Shown here: positions 25,722-37,129 of the stretch, in pieces
Position numbering within the stretch: position 1 is the first letter of the stretch
How the letters are laid out: each line of letters opens with the position of its first letter
Origin: Lentilactobacillus sp. SPB1-3
GTDB taxonomy: Bacteria; Bacillota; Bacilli; Lactobacillales; Lactobacillaceae
NCBI RefSeq assembly: GCF_026913205.2
Contig: NZ_CP168151.1
Location: 744,001-808,000 of the forward strand
DNA length: 64,000 nt
Direction: 5' to 3'
Notes under the pieces: model-generated
Told to the model about the DNA's origin: nothing
What the model saw: the letters and a program-made list of their open reading frames with translations, nothing else
Databases searched by the model: none
Program-made: the position numbers and the translations under genes

Positions 25722-26477
25722 ATGACGGCAAAAAAATTTTCAGAAACTCATACAGTTCCATATTACGAAGGAAATATCACTAACCACATCACTTTGGCTA
25801 TGTTGTTAAATATCGTCATTTTAGTATCTGAGCATCAAAATGAAATTCTTGGTGTTGATCATAATGAATTGATCAACAATTATGGAATTGGTTGGGTAGT
25901 CACATCTTATTCAATTAAAATTAATGAATTACCCAAAATCGATCAGACCATTAAGTTAACTACCAGAGGAACATCATACAATAAATATTTTGCTTATCGA
26001 GAATTCTGGATTGAGAACGAAGATGGCGAAGAACTTGTTAAGATCGATAGTATCTGGGTATTAATTAATGAAGAAACTAGGAAAGTTAGTCCGATCGATA
26101 ACGATTTAATTGCACTATATGAGTCTGAAAATGTTAAGCGATTGCCAAGATTACCGCGACCAGAAAAGCTGGGGGATGAATTAGATTCCTCTAAAAAATA
26201 TCAAGTGCGGATCAATGACATTGATTTTAATGGTCATGTCAATAACGCTCACTATATGGATTGGATGTTGGATGTCTTTTCAATAGACTTCATCACTTCA
26301 CATAAACCAGTTCAAGTTGATATTCGTTTTGAAAATGAAGTAACTTATGGCAGCTGGGTGGAAAGCTCTGTGAAAATAGAAGCTATGCCAGATGGCCTTA
26401 CTAAGACAGTTCATAGAATTGATTCTGGTAATGAAGTTTCAGCAATTGCCACAATCATCTGGGGGGACATTAAGTAA
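25722..26477 (+). CDS. acyl-ACP thioesterase
   Basis: Hydrolyses acyl-acyl carrier protein to free fatty acid. The 251-residue product has two hot-dog halves of the FatA/FatB family; the second begins QVRINDIDFNGHVNNAHYMDWMLD, where Asp, Asn and His are the family active-site residues. ATG follows a GGAAGG site. It is placed between rsmI and tsaB and touches tsaB (stop and ATG adjacent at 26477/26478), indicating translational coupling despite unrelated functions. Confidence 0.9.
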   Translation: MTAKKFSETHTVPYYEGNITNHITLAMLLNIVILVSEHQNEILGVDHNELINNYGIGWVVTSYSIKINELPKIDQTIKLTTRGTSYNKYFAYREFWIENEDGEELVKIDSIWVLINEETRKVSPIDNDLIALYESENVKRLPRLPRPEKLGDELDSSKKYQVRINDIDFNGHVNNAHYMDWMLDVFSIDFITSHKPVQVDIRFENEVTYGSWVESSVKIEAMPDGLTKTVHRIDSGNEVSAIATIIWGDIK

Positions 26478-27197
26478 ATGAAAATTTTAGCGATAGATAC
26501 CTCAAATAAGCCGTTGACTGTTGCAGTTTTAGATAATAATGAATTGTTGGCCACGGAAACAATTACCACTCACCAAAAGCATGCCGAATTTTTGTTACCA
26601 GTGATTGAAGATTTAGTCAATAAGGCGTCATTAAAGCCAGTTGATATTGACAGAATCGTTGTTGCTACTGGTCCGGGATCATATACTGGGGTAAGAATGG
26701 CTACCACGGTTGCTAAGACATTGGCTATGACACTTAATATTGAGTTAGTACCTGTATCTAGTTTATTAAACATCGCATTGACAGTTGGCAAGGTCGACGG
26801 TTTTATTAATCCCATATTTGATGCTAGAAATGATAATATGTATACAGGATTATATAAATGGGATGGCGAAAATTTAGCTGAGGTTTTACCAGATCGGCAT
26901 ACAAACATTCAGGAGTGGGGTAAGCAAATTGCCCAACTCAATGATCCGGTCACGGTAGTTGCTAATACTGATAGCTTTGACGAAGAGTTAACCAACAACG
27001 ATGCAGATACATCAATCGTTGATCATTTTAAGGTTGTACCCAGTGCAACTTTATTAGGCAGGTATGGAGCTAACTTAGAAGCAGTTACTGATATTGATGC
27101 AATGGTTCCAAGGTACCTCAGATTAACTAAGGCTGAAGCTGATTGGCGTCAAAATCATCCTAATGAGGACGAGAGTAATTATGTGGAAAAAAATTAA
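26478..27197 (+). CDS. tsaB: tRNA t6A biosynthesis protein TsaB
   Basis: Partner of TsaD and TsaE in making N6-threonylcarbamoyladenosine at position 37 of ANN-decoding tRNAs. The ASKHA-fold N-terminus reads ILAIDTSNKPLTVAVLDNN, followed by VATGPGSYTGVRMATT. 239 residues. It overlaps the following rimI gene by 17 bases. tsaE is not in the window. Confidence 0.93.
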   Translation: MKILAIDTSNKPLTVAVLDNNELLATETITTHQKHAEFLLPVIEDLVNKASLKPVDIDRIVVATGPGSYTGVRMATTVAKTLAMTLNIELVPVSSLLNIALTVGKVDGFINPIFDARNDNMYTGLYKWDGENLAEVLPDRHTNIQEWGKQIAQLNDPVTVVANTDSFDEELTNNDADTSIVDHFKVVPSATLLGRYGANLEAVTDIDAMVPRYLRLTKAEADWRQNHPNEDESNYVEKN

Positions 27198-27756
27198 ATC
27201 GTGGTATTCTGAACGCCTCATGGACAAAGAAGGTTCATTAAGACGACGCTATTTAGATATTAAAAATCATGATGTTGATATCAACGGCACCGAATTCTTT
27301 TTAGCGAAAGCAATGATTCCGGATATTCCAGAAATTCTGGGAATAGAACGGGCAGTGTATGGAGGCCAAACTCCATGGGATGATCGTGCATTTCGTGGTG
27401 AATTGATGCGAAAGAATGACCGTCTCTATTTGGTATTACGTCGAAATGATTGGCTGGTGGCCTTTATTGGCTGTTCCTTGAATTTTAAAACTAAAGATTG
27501 TCATATAACTAACGTGGCTGTCGCACCCAATTTTCAAAATCATGGATTGGGATATTTTTTGGTAAACACGATTGTGAAAAAGGCTCGCCAAATGGAATTT
27601 GAAAAAGTAACTCTTGAGGTTAGAATGAGTAATACTCGTGCTCAAGATTTATATCGAGACATCGGTTTTGTTGATAATGGTATCAACAAGGGATATTATT
27701 TCAATGATCGAGAAGATGCTTTGAACATGAAAATGGATATAACAAAGCTTGGATAA
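27181..27756 (+). CDS. rimI: ribosomal protein S18-alanine N-acetyltransferase
   Basis: GNAT-family acetyltransferase. 191 residues; acetyl-CoA site seen in [16 protein letters not shown] (motif A, R/Q-x-x-G-x-G/A-like) and [19 protein letters not shown]. An N-terminal extension of about 35 residues before the GNAT core is present. The start is ATG 27181 inside the end of tsaB, with GAGGACGAGAG upstream, so translation is probably coupled. The tsaB-rimI-tsaD order is common in Firmicutes. Confidence 0.9.
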   Translation: MWKKIKSWYSERLMDKEGSLRRRYLDIKNHDVDINGTEFFLAKAMIPDIPEILGIERAVYGGQTPWDDRAFRGELMRKNDRLYLVLRRNDWLVAFIGCSLNFKTKDCHITNVAVAPNFQNHGLGYFLVNTIVKKARQMEFEKVTLEVRMSNTRAQDLYRDIGFVDNGINKGYYFNDREDALNMKMDITKLG

Positions 27757-27769
27757 AAGAGAGGTAAGC

Positions 27770-28792
27770 ATGGATAATAATTTAATTCTTGCGTTTGAAA
27801 CTAGTTGTGATGAAACATCTGTTTCAGTTATTAAAGATGGTAATCAAATTCTTTCAAACATCGTTGCCACACAAATCAAGAGTCATCAACGATTTGGCGG
27901 AGTGGTTCCTGAAGTTGCTAGTCGCCATCATATCGAACAGATTACAAGCTGTGTGGAAGATGCCTTAAGCCGAGCTAACGTAACCTATGATGATTTGGAT
28001 GCTGTCGCAGTCACTTACGGACCAGGTTTAGTGGGAGCATTATTAATTGGTGTTACTGCTGCCAAGACAATTGCTTGGGCTCATGGATTACCATTGGTTC
28101 CAGTTAATCATATTGCTGGCCATATTTACGGTGCTCGGTTGGTTAAGCCAATCGAATTTCCAGCAATGGCACTAGTCGTTTCAGGAGGGCATACGGAATT
28201 AGTTTACATGCCTGAAGAAAACAAATTTGAAATTATTGGTGAGACCAGGGATGATGCTGCGGGTGAAGCTTACGATAAAATCGGTCGAGTTTTGTCAATC
28301 AATTATCCAGCTGGCAAGGAAGTTGACGAATTAGCTCATCAAGGTGAAGACACATTTAAGTTCCCAAGAGCTATGGATAATGAAGATAATTTTGATTTTA
28401 GCTTTAGTGGTTTAAAGAGTGCTTTCATCAACACTGTTCACCATGCGGATCAAATTAACGAAACATTAAACCGTTGTGATTTGGCAACTAGTTTTCAACA
28501 AGCTGTCGTCGATGTATTAGCTGATAAGACTAATCGTGCGTTAAAACAGTTCCCAGTTAAGCAACTTATTCTTGCTGGTGGAGTGGCTGCAAATAAAGGG
28601 CTTCGTGAACGATTAACTGATGAGCTAACTAATTTTCCTAACACTGATTTAGTATTAGTTCCGTTATCTCTTTGTGGAGACAATGCTGCTATGATTGGAG
28701 CTGCTGGAGAAATGTTATATCGGCATGGAGTTCGCGCCGATGCAACTTTAAACGCTGATCCATCTTTAGAATTTGATTTAATCAATGATTAA
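27770..28792 (+). CDS. tsaD: tRNA t6A threonylcarbamoyltransferase TsaD
   Basis: Transfers the threonylcarbamoyl group onto A37. 340 residues. ASKHA fold with [14 protein letters not shown] at the N-terminus; metal-binding His114 and His118 lie in NHIAGHIYG; the ATP site includes [11 protein letters not shown] and [16 protein letters not shown] 27770 follows AGAGAGG; an upstream in-frame start at 27749 lies within rimI and lacks a site. Final gene of the t6A unit. Confidence 0.96.
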   Translation: MDNNLILAFETSCDETSVSVIKDGNQILSNIVATQIKSHQRFGGVVPEVASRHHIEQITSCVEDALSRANVTYDDLDAVAVTYGPGLVGALLIGVTAAKTIAWAHGLPLVPVNHIAGHIYGARLVKPIEFPAMALVVSGGHTELVYMPEENKFEIIGETRDDAAGEAYDKIGRVLSINYPAGKEVDELAHQGEDTFKFPRAMDNEDNFDFSFSGLKSAFINTVHHADQINETLNRCDLATSFQQAVVDVLADKTNRALKQFPVKQLILAGGVAANKGLRERLTDELTNFPNTDLVLVPLSLCGDNAAMIGAAGEMLYRHGVRADATLNADPSLEFDLIND

Positions 28793-28795
28793 AAT

Positions 28796-28834
28796 TAAAA
28801 AAGCCATGACATTTTAAATGTCATGGCTTTTTGT
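28796..28834. terminator. bidirectional terminator, tsaD / ydiF
   Basis: 14-bp stem AAGCCATGACATTT (28801-28814) with AAATGTCATGGCTT (28816-28829), A-rich on one side and T-rich on the other. Confidence 0.92.
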
Positions 28835-28837
28835 TTA

Positions 28838-30781
28838 CTATAAGTCTTCTAATTCCATACTTTTACTTTCCCAAAGTTCCTCTGTGTTTTCAATTTGTTC
28901 ATTGATATTGTTGAGCTGATTTTGCAAATCAGCCGATTTTTGAACATCGTTGAAATTTTCTGGCAGGGTCATTTGAGATTCGACGTCATCTTTTTGAATT
29001 GTCAAAGTATCTAATTGTTCTTCTAATGCGGCAACTTCTCGAGTCAGCTTACGAACTTGTTTTTGGGCCTCTTTGTTGTTTTGATAATATTGTTTATCAG
29101 AGCTGACGGCTTGAGGAGCAGATTGAGTAGGTGCATTTTGTGATTCTTCTCGCTCCTTGTAAGCCAATTGTTCAGCTTTTTTATCAACATAATAGTCGTA
29201 ATTACCAAGGTAAGCATTACTACCAGTGGCAGATATTTCGACTGTTGCAGTAGCCAACTGGTTAATAAAGTATCTATCATGTGAAACGAATAAGATGGTG
29301 CCTTCAAAGTCTCTCAAGGCACGTTCAAGCACTTCTCGGCTGTCAATGTCCAAGTGATTAGTTGGTTCATCGAGAATTAAGAAGTTATTGTGTTGCATAG
29401 CTAATTTAGTTAATAGTAACCGAGCTTTTTCACCACCAGATAAGTCCGCGACTAACTTGTCGACGTCATCACCTGAAAAGAGAAAACTACCTAGGATACC
29501 GCGGATATCACTTTCGTTAACAGTTGGATGATCGTCCCATAATTCATTGAGAACCTTTTTATTTTTGTGCAGACTTTGCTGTTCCTGATCATAATATCCA
29601 GTATCAACGCCGGTTCCAAAACTAATCGTTCCTTTGATTAAAGGAATTTTTCCTAAGATACTTTTAAGTAGAGTGGACTTACCAACGCCGTTAGGACCAA
29701 CTATGGCAATTGCCTGGTGTCTTTTGACTTCTAAGTTAACCGGTTCGCTTAATATATGGTCATATCCGATAGCGGCGTCTGATACCTTCAAAACATTCTC
29801 ACCACTTTTTTTATTAGTGGTAAATAAAAAGCGGGCTACTTTTGTGTAATCTACTGGTTTTTCGATCACATCCATTTTTTCTAGCTGTTTTCTGCGGGCC
29901 TGAGCTTGTTTAGTAGTTGAAGCTCGCACGATGTTTTTGTCAACGAATTCTTGAAGCTTGGCAATTTTAGCTTGTTGCTTCTCATATTCGCGCATCCTGG
30001 TCGTATTGCGCAGTTCTTTTTGATTTATGAAATCAGTGTAATTACCTTGATAATGAGTAAGGGTTTTATGCGCCATTTCATAAACTTCATTAACGATTTG
30101 GTCGAGAAAATATCTATCATGAGAAATAATCAGCAATGATCCAGCATAATTTTTGATGTAGCCTTCCAACCAAGTGATAGTTTCAACATCCAAATGGTTT
30201 GTAGGTTCATCTAAAATCAGTAGGTCAGGTTTCTCTAACAATAGTTTTGCAAGTGCCAGTTGAGTTTTTTGACCTCCTGATAATTCGTTGATGGGGTGGT
30301 CGTAGTCTGCTTCACCAAAGCCGAACCCGTGGAGAACACCTCGAATTTCGGCTTCGTACACGTAACCACCGTTTGATTCGAAGTCAGCTCTCAAATTGTC
30401 ATAGGTTTTTGATATCTCAGCAAACTCTTCTTCACTCATTGTTGAGTTGTCTTGACTTATTTGCACTTCTAATTTGTGAATTTTGCTTTCGGTTTCTTTT
30501 AAAGAATCAAAAACAGATTCCATTTCATCATAAATTGTTTTATTTGAATCTAATCCAGTATCTTGAGCTAGATAACCGATAGTTAAGTTTTTCTTCTCAG
30601 AGATTTGGCCTTCGTCTGCGGCCATTTCTCCCATAATAATTTTTACTAACGTTGACTTGCCGGCACCATTTTGGCCAACAAGGGCAATTCGACTTTTTTC
30701 CTGGATATTTAAGTTAACTCCGGAAAAAATATTCTCGCCATTAAAACGTTTTGCAATGTCTTGGACCTGCAAAATAATCAT
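28838..30781 (-). CDS. ydiF: ABC-F family ATPase, YdiF-type
   Basis: Soluble tandem-ATPase protein of the ABC-F translation-factor family. 647 residues: two nucleotide-binding domains (Walker A GQNGAGKST and GPNGVGKST; signatures LSGGQKTQLALA and LSGGEKARLLLT), the inter-domain linker that reaches the peptidyl-transferase centre, and a C-terminal coiled coil rich in Gln, Glu and Lys. No membrane segments. The location between tsaD and rex matches Bacillus ydiF. ATG 30781 follows AAAGGTGG. It is convergent with tsaD and divergent from rex. Antibiotic resistance by ribosomal protection is not implied by this placement. Confidence 0.9.
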   Translation of the reverse strand: MIILQVQDIAKRFNGENIFSGVNLNIQEKSRIALVGQNGAGKSTLVKIIMGEMAADEGQISEKKNLTIGYLAQDTGLDSNKTIYDEMESVFDSLKETESKIHKLEVQISQDNSTMSEEEFAEISKTYDNLRADFESNGGYVYEAEIRGVLHGFGFGEADYDHPINELSGGQKTQLALAKLLLEKPDLLILDEPTNHLDVETITWLEGYIKNYAGSLLIISHDRYFLDQIVNEVYEMAHKTLTHYQGNYTDFINQKELRNTTRMREYEKQQAKIAKLQEFVDKNIVRASTTKQAQARRKQLEKMDVIEKPVDYTKVARFLFTTNKKSGENVLKVSDAAIGYDHILSEPVNLEVKRHQAIAIVGPNGVGKSTLLKSILGKIPLIKGTISFGTGVDTGYYDQEQQSLHKNKKVLNELWDDHPTVNESDIRGILGSFLFSGDDVDKLVADLSGGEKARLLLTKLAMQHNNFLILDEPTNHLDIDSREVLERALRDFEGTILFVSHDRYFINQLATATVEISATGSNAYLGNYDYYVDKKAEQLAYKEREESQNAPTQSAPQAVSSDKQYYQNNKEAQKQVRKLTREVAALEEQLDTLTIQKDDVESQMTLPENFNDVQKSADLQNQLNNINEQIENTEELWESKSMELEDL

Positions 30782-30863
30782 GCGGCATCCACCTTTCTGA
30801 GTACTAATATTCTAACACATATCAAGATTTTCGGAAAAAGTGCAATTAATATTTGAATTTATT

Positions 30864-30891
30864 TTCACAAGCGGTAATACTATGGTAGAAT
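30864..30891 (+). promoter_or_regulatory. rex promoter with a possible Rex half-site
   Basis: TTCACA (30864-30869), 16-base spacer and extended -10 TGGTAGAAT ending at 30891. TTCACAA (30864-30870) is one half of the Rex operator TTGTGAA-N4-TTCACAA; the other half is poorly conserved. Confidence 0.4.
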
Positions 30892-30953
30892 AATTAAAGA
30901 AGTGAGTTTCACAAAGTTTTTTAACAATCAATAGATGTAAGGAGGAGTTATTC

Positions 30954-31586
30954 GTGACGGCTGAAAGCATTCCCAAGGCAACCGCTAAGCGATTACCAAT
31001 ATATTACCGTTATTTAAATATTCTCCATGATACAGGAAAAGAAAGAATTTCTTCAACGGAACTTGCTGACGCTGTTCAGGTTGACTCAGCAACTATTCGA
31101 CGTGATTTTTCTTATTTTGGAGCATTAGGTAAACGGGGCTATGGCTATGATGTTGATAGCTTACTTAGCTTTTTTAAACAAATTCTAAATCAAGAACATC
31201 TGACTAATGTTGGATTAGTTGGGGTTGGTAATTTAGGCCATGCCTTATTGAACTTTAATTTTCACAAGGATGGTAATGTTAGAATTTCCGCAGCTTTTGA
31301 TTCAAAGGATGATATCGTAAATACCATCCAAGATGGGGTTCCAGTTTACCCAGTTAGTGATTTAGCTGATCAATTGCAAGAACAACAAATTCAGGTGATT
31401 ATTTTAACCGTACCATCTGATTACGCACAAGGGGTTGCTGATCAAGCAGTAGCCGGAGGAGTTCGCGGGATTCTTAATTTCACACCAATTAGAATTTCAG
31501 TTCCAGACCAAGTGCTTGTTCAAAATGTCGATTTAACTAATGAATTACAAACATTAATTTACTTCATTGAAAACTTCAGCAAATAA
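30954..31586 (+). CDS. rex: redox-sensing transcriptional repressor Rex
   Basis: Senses the NADH/NAD+ ratio and represses fermentation and respiration genes when NAD+ is high. 210 residues: an N-terminal winged helix ([38 protein letters not shown]) and a Rossmann domain with [15 protein letters not shown]. The start is GTG 30954 after AAGGAGG. Single-gene unit; a possible own operator half-site overlaps its promoter. Confidence 0.96.
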   Translation: MTAESIPKATAKRLPIYYRYLNILHDTGKERISSTELADAVQVDSATIRRDFSYFGALGKRGYGYDVDSLLSFFKQILNQEHLTNVGLVGVGNLGHALLNFNFHKDGNVRISAAFDSKDDIVNTIQDGVPVYPVSDLADQLQEQQIQVIILTVPSDYAQGVADQAVAGGVRGILNFTPIRISVPDQVLVQNVDLTNELQTLIYFIENFSK

Positions 31587-31591
31587 TTTTT

Positions 31592-31624
31592 AGCCCGAGC
31601 GAATTTACCGCTGGGGCTTTTTTT
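31592..31624 (+). terminator. terminator after rex
   Basis: Interrupted stem AGCCCGAGCG / CGCTGGGGCT around AATTTAC, then seven Ts. Confidence 0.85.
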
Positions 31625-31658
31625 GTATTCATTTATGAAGATTTTTTGGTGTTGAGGG

Positions 31659-31687
31659 TTGCATTTTAGAGCGGATAATAATATTAT
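31659..31687 (+). promoter_or_regulatory. groESL promoter
   Basis: TTGCAT (31659-31664), 17-base spacer, TATTAT (31682-31687); the CIRCE operator follows directly. Confidence 0.65.
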
Positions 31688-31699
31688 TAATGTCAGTGA

Positions 31700-31726
31700 T
31701 TAGCACTTCTGACAAAGGAGTGCTAA
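31700..31726 (+). promoter_or_regulatory. CIRCE operator (HrcA binding site)
   Basis: TTAGCACTT, nine-base spacer CTGACAAAG, GAGTGCTAA: the HrcA operator with one mismatch in the left arm (consensus TTAGCACTC). It lies about ten bases after the -10 box, so HrcA would block groESL initiation. Confidence 0.95.
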
Positions 31727-31761
31727 CGTTGCTAAAAATAACTATTTATGGAGGGACTAAC

Positions 31762-32046
31762 GTGTTAAAACCATTAGGAGATCGCGTTATCATTGAAACG
31801 CAAGAAGAAGAAGAAAAAACAGTTGGTGGAATTGTGTTAGCAAGTAACGCAAAAGAAAAGCCTCAAACTGGTAAGGTTGTTGCTGTTGGCTCTGGTCGAG
31901 TTTTGGACAACGGTAATACTGTTGCCCCAATCGTTAAAGCTGGGGACGAAGTAATGTTCGATAAATATGCAGGTACTGAGGTTGAAGACGGCGACAACTC
32001 CTATTTAGTTTTACATGAAAAAGATATTGTTGCTATCGTTGAATAG
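31762..32046 (+). CDS. groES: co-chaperonin GroES
   Basis: Heptameric lid of the GroEL chamber. 94 residues: [28 protein letters not shown] contains the conserved N-terminal strand and mobile loop, and DKYAGTEVE the base region. The start is GTG 31762 after GGAGGG; the in-frame ATG at 31690 lies before the operator and is rejected. First gene of the HrcA-controlled groESL operon. Confidence 0.97.
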   Translation: MLKPLGDRVIIETQEEEEKTVGGIVLASNAKEKPQTGKVVAVGSGRVLDNGNTVAPIVKAGDEVMFDKYAGTEVEDGDNSYLVLHEKDIVAIVE

Positions 32047-32088
32047 TTCCGTAAAAAATTAAAAAAATATTTCATGAGGTGAATTTAA

Positions 32089-33708
<1,620 letters not shown>

Positions 33709-33731
33709 TTTAATATTTACAATAAATTATG

Positions 33732-33758
33732 GGCGCTCATATATTGAGCGCCTTTTTT
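33732..33758 (+). terminator. terminator after groEL
   Basis: 8-bp stem GGCGCTCA / TGAGCGCC with loop TATAT and six Ts. Confidence 0.88.
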
Positions 33759-33792
33759 ATGTTATTGTAGATGTCAGAAGAAGCGATAGGGC

Positions 33793-33821
33793 TTGTTTTT
33801 ATAATCAATTTGGACTATTAT
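33793..33821 (+). promoter_or_regulatory. kimA promoter
   Basis: TTGTTT (33793-33798), 17-base spacer, TATTAT (33816-33821). No c-di-AMP riboswitch is visible in the short leader. Confidence 0.5.
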
Positions 33822-33877
33822 TTGTTAGTTCATAATTAGTGTAGTGCAATTATTAATTTTAAAGGAGTTAACTCATT

Positions 33878-35719
33878 ATGTGGCGATATATAAAACGGCT
33901 TCTAATTGGGAAACCGTTAAAAACTGCCGATGAAGGTGGTCAATCGTTAACAAAATTCAAGGCTTTGGCCTTATTGTCATCTGATGCGTTATCATCAGTT
34001 GCATATGGTACCGAGCAAATTACAACTGTGTTAATTACACTATCTGCAGCGGCCATGATGTATCAAATTTGGGTTGCTGCGTTGGTTTTAGTACTGTTAG
34101 CTGCAATAACACTGTCGTATCAACAAATTATTCACGCTTACCCATCTGGTGGGGGTGCATATGTTGTTGCCAGTACCAACTGGGGCAAGTCAGCAGGATT
34201 AGTAGCCGGAGGATCACTGTTAGTTGACTATATGTTAACTGTGGCGGTTTCAACCACCTCTGCTACTGAAGCTATTACTTCAGCGATTCCATCTTTGTAT
34301 CAGCATCGAGTTTTGATCTCGTGTATGATCGTGGTTGGTATTATGCTTTTGAACTTACGAGGAATGCGGGAGTCGGCTTCATTCCTGACTTTACCAGTTT
34401 ACTTGTTTATTTTGATAATTTTAGGAATGATTATTTACGGAATTTTCCAAATTACCACGGGTCATATTGAATATCACGCAGCGGCTAACGTTGGTTCGCC
34501 AGTTGCTGGTATGACCTTAATTCTGTTCTTTAGGGCGTTTTCTAGTGGTTCTTCGTCACTTACTGGGGTTGAAGCCATCAGTAATGCGGTGCCAAACTTC
34601 AAACAGCCTAAGAGTAAGAATGCTTCTGGAACATTGGCTATTATGGCCACGATTTTGGCGGTATTCTTTGGTGGAATCACATTCCTAAGTTTCTACATGG
34701 GAATTGCACCTAACGCTCATGTCACTGTTCTTTCACAAATTGGTGAGGGCGTACTTGGACATGGACTTCTATACTACCTATTGCAACTTTCAACAGCCAT
34801 GATTTTGGCAGTGGCTGCTAATACCGGTTTCTCAGCATTTCCAATTTTGGCCTACAACCTGGCCAAAGATAAGTATCTTCCTCATGCATACCTAGATAAG
34901 GGTGATCGACTTGGTTACTCTAACGGAATTATCTCATTGGCATTGGGTGCCATTATCTTGATTCAAATCTTTAATGGTAAAACTAATTCATTGATTCCAT
35001 TGTATGCAGTCGGAGTGTTCGTGCCATTTACGTTATCTCAATCCGGAATGATTATCCATTGGTTCCGTAATCGTGGTAAGAGTTGGCCACTAAAGATGAC
35101 GATTAATTTCATTGGAGCATTTATCTCCTTGGCCTTAGTTGTCTTCTTGTTCTTACTGAGATTTGGTAATGTTTGGCCATATTTGATCGTTATGCCACTT
35201 GTTTTGAGATTGTTCTACAAGATCAACGCTCATTATAAGAAGGTTGCTAAGCAGTTACGTGTTTCTGATGACGCTACTGAATTAACACCAGTTCATCATT
35301 TTGATGGTTCCACTGTCATAGTTTTAGTTGGTGGAGTTACCAAGGTAACGGCGCGAGCAGTGAGCTACGCACAATCGATTGGTGACTATGTAATTGCAAT
35401 GCATGTATCGTTTGATGCTGATCCTGAAAAGGAACATGAAATCTCTGAGCAATTTAGAAAAGAATTTCCAGATGTTAGATTCGTTGATATCCATTCTTCG
35501 TATCGTTCAATCACTCAACCAGCGCTTCGTTTCTGTGATGTTATCGCTAAACGAGCTGCTGATCGTAACTATTCAACGACTGTGCTTGTACCGCAATTCG
35601 TTCCTCATCACAGATGGGAACATATCTTGCATAACCAGACCAGTCTTCGATTGAGGGCAATCCTTAATTCACGCCAAAATATCATTGTTTCGACTTATAA
35701 TTACCACTTACGTGAGTAG
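33878..35719 (+). CDS. kimA: KimA/YdaO-like APC-superfamily potassium importer
   Basis: Predicted proton-coupled, high-affinity K+ importer. The 613-residue length and the N-terminus IKRLLIGKPLKTADEGGQ followed by LALLSSDALSSVAYGTEQI closely resemble Bacillus subtilis KimA. About 12 membrane helices occupy residues 30-460; a cytosolic C-terminal domain (about 470-613) has a USP-like fold. In Bacillus this protein is shut by c-di-AMP, and DarA in this window binds the same messenger. An amino-acid permease role for this branch of APC is less likely. Single-gene unit between terminators. Confidence 0.85.
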   Translation: MWRYIKRLLIGKPLKTADEGGQSLTKFKALALLSSDALSSVAYGTEQITTVLITLSAAAMMYQIWVAALVLVLLAAITLSYQQIIHAYPSGGGAYVVASTNWGKSAGLVAGGSLLVDYMLTVAVSTTSATEAITSAIPSLYQHRVLISCMIVVGIMLLNLRGMRESASFLTLPVYLFILIILGMIIYGIFQITTGHIEYHAAANVGSPVAGMTLILFFRAFSSGSSSLTGVEAISNAVPNFKQPKSKNASGTLAIMATILAVFFGGITFLSFYMGIAPNAHVTVLSQIGEGVLGHGLLYYLLQLSTAMILAVAANTGFSAFPILAYNLAKDKYLPHAYLDKGDRLGYSNGIISLALGAIILIQIFNGKTNSLIPLYAVGVFVPFTLSQSGMIIHWFRNRGKSWPLKMTINFIGAFISLALVVFLFLLRFGNVWPYLIVMPLVLRLFYKINAHYKKVAKQLRVSDDATELTPVHHFDGSTVIVLVGGVTKVTARAVSYAQSIGDYVIAMHVSFDADPEKEHEISEQFRKEFPDVRFVDIHSSYRSITQPALRFCDVIAKRAADRNYSTTVLVPQFVPHHRWEHILHNQTSLRLRAILNSRQNIIVSTYNYHLRE

Positions 35720-35740
35720 TTAACATATCTGTATAGATAT

Positions 35741-35796
35741 AAATAAAGCGTACCTCAGAGGCCATTTTTAAAGGCTTAAGAGGTACGCTTTATTTT
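35741..35796 (+). terminator. terminator after kimA
   Basis: Long 16-bp stem AAATAAAGCGTACCTC (35741-35756) with GAGGTACGCTTTATTT (35780-35795), and an inner GGCC / GGC pairing in the loop. Confidence 0.88.
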
Positions 35797-35824
35797 CGGA
35801 TGATAATGATATATGAGGGTACAA

Positions 35825-35860
35825 AAAAACCGTTATCATAACTGATAACGGTTTTTATTT
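35825..35860. terminator. terminator of lrgAB (bidirectional)
   Basis: 14-bp stem AAAAACCGTTATCA (35825-35838) with TGATAACGGTTTTT (35843-35856), loop TAAC; T-run on either strand. Confidence 0.88.
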
Positions 35861-35868
35861 TATCTGGA

Positions 35869-36606
35869 TTATAGTCCCATCATGTGAGCGAAGGTTGGTA
35901 CAACCAAGTTAACAACGATAGAAATAATAACCACGGCAATTGCGGCCATAGCACCAGGTACAGAACCGATTTGGATAGCTTTAGCTGAACCAACAGTATG
36001 TCCGGCAGTTCCTAAACCAAGTCCCACTCCGATAGGTTCTTTAAGACGGAAGATCTTAACTAACCATGATGCTAATGCGTAAATTAATACGGCGTTCAAG
36101 ATACATGCCATAGCAGTAATTGCAGGAGTTCCGCCAATAGCACCAGAGATAGGCATAGCAATCGCAGTAGTAGCTGCTTGTGGAAGAAGTGAAGCAATAC
36201 CATTGTTGTCAAGACCAAGAACCTTAGCAACTCCGTAAATGATAAATAGTGAAATGAATAGTCCAACGATTAGTGAAAGTAGAATTTCTAGCCAGAAACG
36301 TTTAACAACATCGTTTCGTTTGTACAAAGGTACAGCGAAGGCAATAGTTGCAGGGTTCAAGAACCAGAAAATGATATCTCCACCAGGCTTGTAAGCGTTA
36401 GTATAGAACCAAGTAACGTCAACTCCAAATGCTTTAGCCATTAACCATAGAATAAAAATACCTAAAACCATTCCAACAAATAATGGTTGGAAAATAAATA
36501 AACCGTGACTAATTTTGAATAGCCATTGACCTAGTAAGAATACGGCCAAAGATAAACAAATCCCAAATATTGGGGTTCCAAGATACGTAAGAATTGTTGT
36601 TTGCAT
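35869..36606 (-). CDS. lrgB: LrgB-family membrane protein
   Basis: Partner of the holin-like LrgA. 245 residues with about seven membrane helices and the family signature SVTTPIA-like region seen here as LLPQAATTAIAMPISGAIGGTPAITAM, plus GLGLGTAGHTVGSAKA near the C-terminus. Proposed roles include modulation of murein hydrolase activity and, in other Firmicutes, pyruvate uptake. Second gene of a minus-strand pair; the lytS/lytR two-component genes that usually control it are not in the window. Confidence 0.9.
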   Translation of the reverse strand: MQTTILTYLGTPIFGICLSLAVFLLGQWLFKISHGLFIFQPLFVGMVLGIFILWLMAKAFGVDVTWFYTNAYKPGGDIIFWFLNPATIAFAVPLYKRNDVVKRFWLEILLSLIVGLFISLFIIYGVAKVLGLDNNGIASLLPQAATTAIAMPISGAIGGTPAITAMACILNAVLIYALASWLVKIFRLKEPIGVGLGLGTAGHTVGSAKAIQIGSVPGAMAAIAVVIISIVVNLVVPTFAHMMGL

Positions 36607-36636
36607 TATAAACTCACCCTTTCATGCTTTAGTATT

Positions 36637-37065
36637 TTATTCTTCAACGTTTGCGTCTCTGTGGAATACATTCTTGCGAATCATGATGAAGAATGATGTG
36701 GTGTAAGCAACAACAACAAGTAAGACAACGGTTGAAATAATAATTGCAATAACTAATTGTAATCCTTGGGCCTTCATGATATCCAATGAAGCTGTTAATT
36801 GAATACCTGATGGAACGAACAAGAATGCAATCATGCTAATCATAAAGTCGGCGAATTTTTCAACCCATTCAACCTTTACGATGTGTAAAACAAGTAATAA
36901 GTATAATAAAATTAATCCAATAACTGGTGTTGGAACTGGGAATGATTTAGGGAACAATGGTGAAATTAAACTAGAAACAAATAAAACTGCAGCAAAGATA
37001 CCCATTTGCACTAAAATTGGTGCTTCTTTAGGTTCAACTTGTGCAGTGTTTTGTTTATCAGCCAT
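36637..37065 (-). CDS. lrgA: LrgA/CidA-family holin-like protein
   Basis: Small integral membrane protein of the CidA/LrgA family. 142 residues with four hydrophobic helices; PLFPKSFPVPTPVIGLILLYLLL carries the family's P-x-P-x-x-G-L loop. ATG 37065 is chosen for AAAGGAG nine bases upstream; the in-frame start at 37083 overlaps that site. First gene of lrgA-lrgB; 30 bases separate the two. Confidence 0.9.
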   Translation of the reverse strand: MADKQNTAQVEPKEAPILVQMGIFAAVLFVSSLISPLFPKSFPVPTPVIGLILLYLLLVLHIVKVEWVEKFADFMISMIAFLFVPSGIQLTASLDIMKAQGLQLVIAIIISTVVLLVVVAYTTSFFIMIRKNVFHRDANVEE

Positions 37066-37129
37066 AATAAAAACTCCTTTCATTTATAAAGTAACAAAGT
37101 GGAACTTAAACGTTTGTCTTACAACAAAT

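Noticed and set aside
28838-30781. ABC-F protein as an antibiotic resistance determinant.
   Set aside because: Location between tsaD and rex and the C-terminal coiled coil point to housekeeping YdiF.
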